Assembly: GCA_027484575.1 (NCBI GenBank)
Contig: JAIXSQ010000010.1
Coordinates: 186,001-250,000 of the forward strand
DNA length: 64,000 bases
From: Comamonadaceae bacterium
Lineage (GTDB): Bacteria > Pseudomonadota > Gammaproteobacteria > Burkholderiales > Burkholderiaceae_C
Reading direction: 5' to 3'
Shown: positions 57,078 to 64,000 of the stretch, in pieces
How the letters are laid out: every line of letters starts with the position of its first letter
Numbering within the stretch: position 1 is the stretch's first letter
Notes under the pieces: generated by a model
Databases searched by the model: none
Told to the model about the DNA's origin: nothing
The model's input: the letters and a program-made list of their open reading frames with translations, nothing else
Made by a program: the position numbers and the translations under genes

Positions 57078-58802
57078 TCAGTTCTGCAGCGTGAACACCG
57101 CGCGCCGGCTGTCGGCCGGCACGGCGGCCAGCACGCCCGACAGCCGCCGCAGCACGCCGTCGGCGTCCACGCCCGGCAGCGGCACCGCCGCCTGCGCCAC
57201 CCGCACCTGCGGCACGCAGGCCACCGGCTTGCCGTCGTAGGGCATCAGGCAGCGCGCCACCACCCGCGGGCCGTTGGCGGCGATCTCGCCGAGATCGACC
57301 GGGCCCTCGATCAGCATGCCGAAGCGGTGCTCGTCCAGCCGCGCGACGCTGTCGATCTCGCGCGCGGCGGCCAGCAGGCGCCCGGCCACCAGCAGCGGCA
57401 GCTCCTGCGCGGCGCGGTTGCCGAACTCGCGCCGGATCTGCTCGACGTTGACGATGTCCACCAGCAGCAGCACGGCGTGGTGGCGCAGGCGCTCGCTGCG
57501 CACCAGCAGGCGCCGCAGGCGCTCGCGGAACACGGTGTCGTTGAGCAGGCCGGTGGCCGGGTCGGTGCGCTCCAGGCCGGCGACCCGGCGGCCGTATTCG
57601 CGCCGCGCCTCGGTGCGGGCCAGCAGCGGCGCCATCAGCAGGGGGATCTCCAGCGCCAGCGCCAGCTGCAGCGCGTTCTGGGTCCAGAAGTTCAGCGGCA
57701 GCCAGCCCATGCCGCGCAGCAGCGGCGGCGCCGCGCCCAGCGCCAGCGGGAGCATGGCGGCCAGCATCCACAGCGCGGGCCGGTCGCCGCGCAGCGCGGC
57801 CCAGCCGGTCACGCCGGTGCCGGCCGCCAGGGCCAGGCCCACCACCACCGCCATCAGCTCGGCGCGCCAGGCGTTGTCCAGCCAGGGCAGCAGGGCGGCC
57901 GTGCCCAGGCAGATCAGGCCCAGCAGGTTGAACAGCCCGTGCAGGCGCGGCGAGCGGGCCTTGAGCGTCACCACCGAGCCCTGCAGGGCCAGCAGCGCGG
58001 CCACGGCCGCCAGCGGCAGCAGGAACGGCGCCATGTCGTTCCACCACACCAGGTGCGGCCACAGGTGCAGGCCGCCGATGCCGGTGAGGCTGGCCTGCGA
58101 CAGCGCCGCCAGCGTGACCATGACGGCGAACCAGCCGATCGCGCGGTCGCGCAGCCACACCGCCGCCGGGATGGCCAGCAGCACCGCCAGCCCGGCCAGG
58201 CCGAAGAAGATGCCGATGCCCAGGTTGCCGCGCTGCTCCTCGCGCAGCAGCGCGCGCTCGCTGGTGAACAGCAGCGGGGCGCCGAACGCATGCGAGTTCT
58301 CCACCCGCAGCCAGAAGGTGTGCGACTGGCCGGGCGACAGCTCCAGCGGCAGCAGCGGATGGCGGTGGGGCAGAGGCCATTGCGCCACCGCCAGCGAGTC
58401 GCCAGCTTCCAGCGGCGCGGCCGTGCCGCCCGGGCCGGTGTACAGCGTCACCCGGTTGACGCCGCCGTAGGGCACCTCCAGGTACCAGCGCTCGCTGTGG
58501 TCGGACTCGGCCAGCACGAAGCGCAGCCACAGGGCGGCGCCCGGCCGCAGCGGGTAGACCGCGCCGGCGGCGGTGGGCTGCCAGGGGGTGGATCCGCCGG
58601 CCACCTGGGCGACGCTGCTGCCGCCGCCCGGGTCGAGCCACCAGTGGCCATTGGCGCCCAACTCGACGCTGCCGGCCGCAGGGTCGAGCACCAGCGGCGC
58701 GGCCGCATCGGCGGCGCGCGCGCCGGTGCACCACAGCGCGAGCAGGAAGAGGGCGAGCCGCAGGCTCCAGGCCGTGCCGGCACGCCGCGCGTCAGCGTTC
58801 AA
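57078..58802 (-). CDS. 7TMR-DISM membrane protein with degenerate GGDEF domain
   Basis: About 574 aa from a TTG at 58802 (GGGGA 6 nt upstream; a TTG at 58814 is an alternative). Signal peptide, a periplasmic 7TMR-DISM sensor domain (about 45-185), seven or eight membrane helices (about 205-400) and a C-terminal GGDEF-like domain (about 420-570). The active-site GGDEF is replaced by RLDEHRF, so cyclase activity is unlikely; it may bind nucleotide or act as a receptor. The ligand is unknown. Confidence 0.8.
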   Translation of the reverse strand: MNADARRAGTAWSLRLALFLLALWCTGARAADAAAPLVLDPAAGSVELGANGHWWLDPGGGSSVAQVAGGSTPWQPTAAGAVYPLRPGAALWLRFVLAESDHSERWYLEVPYGGVNRVTLYTGPGGTAAPLEAGDSLAVAQWPLPHRHPLLPLELSPGQSHTFWLRVENSHAFGAPLLFTSERALLREEQRGNLGIGIFFGLAGLAVLLAIPAAVWLRDRAIGWFAVMVTLAALSQASLTGIGGLHLWPHLVWWNDMAPFLLPLAAVAALLALQGSVVTLKARSPRLHGLFNLLGLICLGTAALLPWLDNAWRAELMAVVVGLALAAGTGVTGWAALRGDRPALWMLAAMLPLALGAAPPLLRGMGWLPLNFWTQNALQLALALEIPLLMAPLLARTEARREYGRRVAGLERTDPATGLLNDTVFRERLRRLLVRSERLRHHAVLLLVDIVNVEQIRREFGNRAAQELPLLVAGRLLAAAREIDSVARLDEHRFGMLIEGPVDLGEIAANGPRVVARCLMPYDGKPVACVPQVRVAQAAVPLPGVDADGVLRRLSGVLAAVPADSRRAVFTLQN

Positions 58803-58850
58803 GAGCGTCCCCAAGGGTCGTCGTTTTTTCGCCGCATTGTGCCCGGTGGC

Positions 58851-58856
58851 GACAAT
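58851..58856 (+). promoter_or_regulatory. -10-like box of the RlmI-like gene
   Basis: GACAAT ends 7 nt before ATG 58864, the same spacing as rnpB. Confidence 0.5.
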
Positions 58857-58863
58857 CGGCCCC

Positions 58864-60045
<1,182 letters not shown>

Positions 60046-60112
60046 GGCCCGGCCGGCGGGGGCGGGGCGTTCCGGCTACACTCCCGCCCCCTTCGCCACC
60101 GACCCCTGCGCC

Positions 60113-61159
60113 ATGGCCCTGATTCCCGCGACCATCCTCACCGGCTTCCTGGGCTCGGGCAAGACCACGCTGCTCAAGCGGGTGCTGACCGAGGCCCACG
60201 GCCAGAAGATCGCCGTCATCGAGAACGAGTTCGGCGAGGAGAACATCGACAGCGACATCCTGGTCACCGAGACCCAGGAGCAGATCATCCAGATGAGCAA
60301 CGGCTGCATCTGCTGCACGATCCGCGAGGACCTGCGCGGCGCGCTGCAGACGCTGGCCGCCAGGAAGCGCAAGGGCGAGCTGGACTTCGAGCGGGTGGTG
60401 ATCGAGACCACCGGCCTGGCCGACCCCGGCCCGGTGGCGCAGACCTTCTTCATGGACGACGAGGTCGCCGAGACCTACCTGCTGGACTCGATCCTGACCC
60501 TGGTCGATGCCAAGCACGCGGCCCAGCAGCTGAACGACCGGCAGGAGGCGCGCCGCCAGGTGGGCTTCGCCGACCAGATCTTCGTCAGCAAGGCCGACCT
60601 GGTCGAGCCGGCCGCGCTCGAGGCGCTGCAGCACCGGCTCAAGCACATGAACCCCCGCGCGCCCCAGAAGGTGGTGCATTTCGGCGAGGTGGCGCTGTCG
60701 GAGGTGTTCGACCTGCGCGGCTTCAACCTGAACGCCAAGCTGGACATCGACCCGGCCTTCCTGGACGAGGGCCACGCGCACGACCACCACGACCACGCGC
60801 ACGGCGAGCACTGCGACCATCCGTCGCACGCGCACGAGGGCCACGGCCACCACCACCACGTGGACGACGACGTCAAGAGCTTCGTGTTCAAGGCCGACCG
60901 GCCGTTCGATCCGGCCAAGCTCGAGGACTTCCTGGGCGCGGTGGTGAACATCTACGGGCCGCGCATGCTGCGCTACAAGGGCGTGCTGTCCATGGCCGGC
61001 ACCGAGCGCAAGGTGATCTTCCAGGGCGTGCACCAGCTCATGGGCAGCGACCTGGGCCCGGCCTGGGGCGAGGAGCCGCGGGTCAGCAAGATGGTGTTCA
61101 TCGGCATCGACCTGCCCCGCGAGATCTTCCTGCAGGGGCTGGAGCAATGCCTGGCCTGA
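60113..61159 (+). CDS. COG0523 (CobW/ZigA/YjiA) metal-binding GTPase
   Basis: 348 aa. G3E-family GTPase with Walker A GFLGSGKTTLLK (11-22), the metal motif CICC (65-68), IETTGLADP and SKAD. A His/Asp-rich loop (about 221-249; HAHDHHDHAHGEHCDH) surely binds metal. These proteins act as metal chaperones, often under zinc control. It is located upstream of dksA, 223 bp before its start. No Zur box was recognised, but the search was only by eye. Confidence 0.9.
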   Translation: MALIPATILTGFLGSGKTTLLKRVLTEAHGQKIAVIENEFGEENIDSDILVTETQEQIIQMSNGCICCTIREDLRGALQTLAARKRKGELDFERVVIETTGLADPGPVAQTFFMDDEVAETYLLDSILTLVDAKHAAQQLNDRQEARRQVGFADQIFVSKADLVEPAALEALQHRLKHMNPRAPQKVVHFGEVALSEVFDLRGFNLNAKLDIDPAFLDEGHAHDHHDHAHGEHCDHPSHAHEGHGHHHHVDDDVKSFVFKADRPFDPAKLEDFLGAVVNIYGPRMLRYKGVLSMAGTERKVIFQGVHQLMGSDLGPAWGEEPRVSKMVFIGIDLPREIFLQGLEQCLA

Positions 61160-61293
61160 CGCCGTGTGGTTGCGGCACCACGCACCGGGTTGTCCCGGGG
61201 GTGGGGCGCCCGCCCAATGCCGGCCCGGGCAGGCCGCCCCGCAGCGGCCCGGCAGGGTTCCGGTGCGTCAGCGGGCTGCCCCGGCAATCAGGG

Positions 61294-61299
61294 TATAAA
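61294..61299 (+). promoter_or_regulatory. -10 box in the dksA leader
   Basis: TATAAA, the best -10 in the cobW-dksA gap. It ends 9 nt before the ATG of a 20-codon ORF. Confidence 0.5.
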
Positions 61300-61308
61300 C
61301 CACGTCCG

Positions 61309-61371
61309 ATGAAGGCCACCCCCAAGAATCGACACCTGCCGGGCGCTCGCAGTCCCGAGCCGGTGCTGTGA
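61309..61371 (+). CDS. Possible upstream ORF in the dksA leader
   Basis: 20 codons, starting MKATPKNRHL. The start is 9 nt after a TATAAA box, so it would be nearly leaderless. Its TGA stop (61369-61371) shares its A with the AGGAG site of dksA (61371-61375). That would couple translation of the two. It contains AAT, CGA and AGT codons, which are rare in neighbouring genes, so it may be a chance frame. Confidence 0.35.
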   Translation: MKATPKNRHLPGARSPEPVL

Positions 61372-61382
61372 GGAGACCGGAC

Positions 61383-62501
61383 GTGAAGCCCCAACCCAAG
61401 GCCGCGGCAAAGACCGCCAAGGCAGCCCCTCCCGCCAAGGCGCGGACCGCCGCGAAGGCACCTGCCAAGAAGGCTGCCGCCCCGAGCGCCCGACCCGTTG
61501 CCAAGCCGGCGGCCAAGGCACCGGCCAAGCCCAAGGCCGCGACCAAGCCCGCCGTCAAGGCCGTGGCCAAGCCCGCGCCCAAGGGCAAGGCGGCCGCCAA
61601 GGCGCCCGTGAAGGCCGCGGCCAAGCCGGCGGCCAAGGCGCCCGCGAAGGCACCGGCCAAGGCGCCCGCGAAGGCGGCGCCCAAGTCCGCGGCGAAGGCA
61701 CCCGCCAAGAAGGTCGCTGCCAAGGCACCGGCCACGTCCAAGAGCACCGCCCGCGCCAGCGCGCCGGCGGCCCCGTCCCGCACTGCCGCCAGCGCAGCCC
61801 GTCCGGCCCCCGCGCCGGCGCGCCCGGCTCCCTCCGCAACCCCCGTCGCTGCCGTCCCGGCGCGTGCTTCCGCTCCTGCGCCCATGCGCCCGGCCGACCC
61901 GCCGCGCGCGGTGCGGCCCTCGGCCCGACTGGCCGAGATCACCGTGCCTTCGATGCCGCAGGCCATCGCGTCGACCGCGCCCAAGGCCAGCTACATCCAA
62001 TCCCCCGCTCCATCCGTGCCCACACCCACGCCCCCGGCCCAGGTCAAGAAAGATCCCAAGCTCGCCAACAACTGGAAGTCCAAGTCGGCCGACGAGCTGT
62101 CCGACGCCGAGGTGCTGGCGATGCCCGACACCGAGTACATGAACGACAAGCAGCTGGCGTTCTTCCGCCGCAAGCTCGTTCAGCTCAAGCAGGACATCCT
62201 GAACAACGCCGGCGAGACCACCGAGCACCTGCGCGAGGACACCGTCATCGTTCCCGACCCGGCCGACCGGGCCACGATCGAGGAAGAGCACGCCCTGGAG
62301 CTGCGCACCCGCGACCGTGAGCGCAAGCTGCTCAAGAAGATCGAGCAGTCGATCGGCCGCATCGACGCCGGCGACTACGGCTACTGCGACGAGACCGGCG
62401 AGCCGATCGGCGTGGGCCGCCTGCTGGCCCGCCCGACCGCCACGCTGTCGCTCGAGGCGCAGCAGCGGCGCGAGCTCAAGCAGAAGATGTTCGGCGACTG
62501 A
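61383..62501 (+). CDS. dksA: DksA with long Ala/Lys/Pro extension and one-cysteine zinc region
   Basis: 372 aa; usual DksA is about 150. Start at GTG 61383, 7 nt after AGGAG. Residues 1-130 are histone-H1-like repeats (APAKAPAK), followed by Ala/Pro/Ser-rich sequence to about 215. The DksA part has the coiled-coil tip DPADRA. The zinc-finger is reduced to a single Cys (C335, YGYCDETGEPIG) with RLLARPTA kept. The protein binds RNA polymerase with ppGpp. The one-Cys form is common in alpha- and betaproteobacteria. Confidence 0.9.
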   Translation: MKPQPKAAAKTAKAAPPAKARTAAKAPAKKAAAPSARPVAKPAAKAPAKPKAATKPAVKAVAKPAPKGKAAAKAPVKAAAKPAAKAPAKAPAKAPAKAAPKSAAKAPAKKVAAKAPATSKSTARASAPAAPSRTAASAARPAPAPARPAPSATPVAAVPARASAPAPMRPADPPRAVRPSARLAEITVPSMPQAIASTAPKASYIQSPAPSVPTPTPPAQVKKDPKLANNWKSKSADELSDAEVLAMPDTEYMNDKQLAFFRRKLVQLKQDILNNAGETTEHLREDTVIVPDPADRATIEEEHALELRTRDRERKLLKKIEQSIGRIDAGDYGYCDETGEPIGVGRLLARPTATLSLEAQQRRELKQKMFGD

Positions 62502-62543
62502 TCCCGCCGCCCGGATCGCCCGCCTCCCCAGCCCGCCCACCCC

Positions 62544-64000
62544 ATGCCGAAACAGGACGATCCCACCACCGGCGGCGGGCTGCTGTCCAAGGTGGTGAAG
62601 TTCGTGCGCAACTCCTCGTCCACCTGGACCGAGGGGGAGGGCGAGGACGGCCGCGAGAGCTCGTACTCCAAGCAGATGCTCAAGGAGATGATCGAGCGCA
62701 AGCGGCGCAACGACTTCGTGCGCAAGCGCGAGTTCGACATGCTGCGCAAGCTGCGGCGCAGCGAGGTGATGGCCGGCCACGACCCCGGCGCGCGCCCTTC
62801 GTTCTTCCAGAGTTCCATGCCCTCGCGGCCCGACGACCGCGCCAGCACGCTCAAGAAGATCGACGAGATCGAGGCGCAGATGTCGATGCAGTGGTGGAAG
62901 AGCAAGCACGGTGACGCGAATGCCCGCGCGCACGCCGGCAGCAGCACCAACTTCCCGCTGAACTCGCAGCTGCCGCCCGGCGCGTCCGAGCCGCCGGTGC
63001 CGCAAGGCCACAGCTACTCGCGCACCGCGCCGCAGCCCCTGTCGACGGCGCTGCCCGACGACGCCCCCACCGCACCGGAGCCGCTGCTGGACTTCGGCGA
63101 CATTCGCGGGGGCGACCGCGCCCACGCCCCCACCGAGCCGCTGCCGCTGGAGGCGCGCGCGGCCCACGGCCTGCCGCCGGCGCCCTCGGCCCGGCCGCAG
63201 GCGCCCGCCGCCGCGCGCCCGCCGGCGCCGGCCTTCGGCGCCGCACCCGCGCCGGCCGCGCCCGCGGCGCCGGTGGCCACCCCGCTGCAGCGCCCCGCCA
63301 TGGGCAGCTTCGCGGCGGCGGCGCCCGATTCGCACGCGGCCAGCGGCTTCTCGCATTCCAAGGTCTTCGCCATCGACGTCGAGGAGTTCGCCCACGACCC
63401 CGAGCTGGAGGAGGCGGCGATCCGCTTCGCCAACGGCGACGACGCGGGCGCCGAGGCGGGCCTGCGCGAGGTGCTCGCCGCCGGCGGCCCCCGCGCCGAC
63501 CACGACGAGACCTGGCTGACCCTGTTCGACCTGTACCGGGCCATCGGCCAGCAGGAGCGCTTCGAGGCCGCGGCGATCGAGTTCGCCGGCCGCTTCGGCC
63601 GCTCGGCCCCGCAATGGGTGTCGCTGCCCGAGGCCGTGGGCCGCATGGGAGGCGCCGGCAAGCCGGTCGCCGCGCCCGCCGCCGACCGCATCGACTGGAC
63701 CGCCCCCTCGTCCATCGGCACCCAGACCGTTGCCGCCCTGTCGGCCGCGCTGGCGCGCGCGCCCCAGCCCTGGAAGCTGTCCTGGGCCAAGCTGTCGGGC
63801 ATCGAGGCCGGGGCGCTGGAGCCCCTGGCGCGGCTGTTCGGCCAGTGGGCCGCGCAGCCGGTGCAGATCCGCTTCATCGGCGCCGAGGTGCTCGAGCGCG
63901 TGCTGCGCGATGCCACGCCCTCGGGCGACAAGTCGGTGCCCCCGGCCTGGTGGAAGCTGCGCATGGAGGCGCTGCGCGTCATGCACCGGCCCGACGAGTT
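62544..64000 (+). CDS. Hypothetical STAS-like protein (3' end cut by window)
   Basis: 485 residues visible; the frame is open at the right edge. The first 130 residues are basic and helical (KQMLKEMIERKRRNDFVRKR). A Pro/Ala-rich linker (about 150-260) follows. Residues 270-365 look TPR-like (DHDETWLTLFDLYRAIGQQE), as in FimV-like tails. From about 385 a STAS-like fold begins (SSIGTQTVAALSAAL). It is 42 bp downstream of dksA and probably co-transcribed. Function unknown. Confidence 0.75.
   Translation, partial: MPKQDDPTTGGGLLSKVVKFVRNSSSTWTEGEGEDGRESSYSKQMLKEMIERKRRNDFVRKREFDMLRKLRRSEVMAGHDPGARPSFFQSSMPSRPDDRASTLKKIDEIEAQMSMQWWKSKHGDANARAHAGSSTNFPLNSQLPPGASEPPVPQGHSYSRTAPQPLSTALPDDAPTAPEPLLDFGDIRGGDRAHAPTEPLPLEARAAHGLPPAPSARPQAPAAARPPAPAFGAAPAPAAPAAPVATPLQRPAMGSFAAAAPDSHAASGFSHSKVFAIDVEEFAHDPELEEAAIRFANGDDAGAEAGLREVLAAGGPRADHDETWLTLFDLYRAIGQQERFEAAAIEFAGRFGRSAPQWVSLPEAVGRMGGAGKPVAAPAADRIDWTAPSSIGTQTVAALSAALARAPQPWKLSWAKLSGIEAGALEPLARLFGQWAAQPVQIRFIGAEVLERVLRDATPSGDKSVPPAWWKLRMEALRVMHRPDE

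Noticed and set aside
61390..61780. Tandem-looking DNA repeats considered as a CRISPR or VNTR array
   Set aside because: The units are irregular and in frame with dksA; they encode APAK-type protein repeats and have no spacers.
61098..63986. A 962-codon minus frame opposite dksA
   Set aside because: Its Gly/Arg/Leu repeats are the reverse of the Ala/Lys/Pro codons of dksA.

Overview
The window is an ordinary, gene-dense chromosomal segment of a very GC-rich betaproteobacterium. Protein content and gene order point to Burkholderiales, most likely Comamonadaceae (Ramlibacter/Variovorax-like). Clues are the gpmA-rhodanese-grxC-secB-gpsA block, nadC-nadA, dapF-DUF484-xerC, a one-cysteine DksA, several orphan periplasmic binding proteins, and -10 boxes of the ACAATC/GATAAT type placed right in front of start codons. 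No prophage, insertion sequence, CRISPR array, tRNA or rRNA gene was seen. Strand switches are frequent and few operons exceed three genes. The assignment is inference from protein resemblance, not a database match.

Layout. 1-7.4 kb: SulP permease (cut by the left edge), a ligase-associated DEXH helicase, two BON lipoproteins, a zinc metallopeptidase and a YqjD/holin-like envelope-stress trio. 7.6-10.4 kb: CHASE3 histidine kinase, NarL-type regulator and a stand-alone receiver protein. 10.4-15 kb: AsmA-like protein, MoeB/ThiF-like enzyme, CtpA protease. 15.1-18.2 kb: gpmA, rhodanese, grxC, secB, gpsA. 18.3-24.8 kb: TRAP binding protein, thioredoxin-like protein, nadC-nadA, phosphoesterase, LysR regulator and aspartase. 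25-28.2 kb: gltIJKL-type glutamate/aspartate ABC transporter. Aspartase plus this transporter make a plausible acidic amino-acid uptake and catabolism block.

28.5-36.1 kb holds the most metabolically distinctive unit: an aldehyde dehydrogenase downstream of a complete Liv-type ABC transporter (livFGMHJ), all on the minus strand and divergent from a FeaR-like AraC regulator. It looks like an inducible uptake and oxidation module for an unidentified, perhaps aromatic, compound. 36.2-48.3 kb: TDT transporter, ferredoxin, pyrC, NYN-domain protein, DUF3025, htpX, a wHTH-TPR regulator, OsmC, DUF427, a lipoprotein HiPIP, a ProQ-like RNA chaperone, a flavoprotein and cysK. The RNase P RNA gene follows at 48.33-48.71 kb. 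48.7-54.5 kb: spermidine-synthase-like protein, alpha/beta hydrolase, an S4/pseudouridine-synthase-like protein lacking a recognisable catalytic Asp, a NUDIX-MBL fusion, a Bug binding protein and a CMD protein. 54.5-64 kb: dapF, DUF484, xerC, a degenerate GGDEF membrane protein, rlmI-like methyltransferase, COG0523 GTPase, dksA and a STAS-like protein cut by the right edge.

The most interesting signals are regulatory. At least ten genes carry a -10-like hexamer only 6-10 nt before the start codon. The rnpB gene here, whose 5' end can be placed from its P1 helix, shows the same 7-nt spacing to its RNA start. Those mRNAs are therefore probably leaderless or nearly so. A 20-codon upstream ORF, itself apparently leaderless, ends exactly in the dksA Shine-Dalgarno. 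A perfect palindrome between gpmA and the rhodanese gene carries back-to-back TAGAAT boxes. A small family of REP-like hairpins is scattered between genes. No stretch longer than 300 bases is left without an assigned gene.
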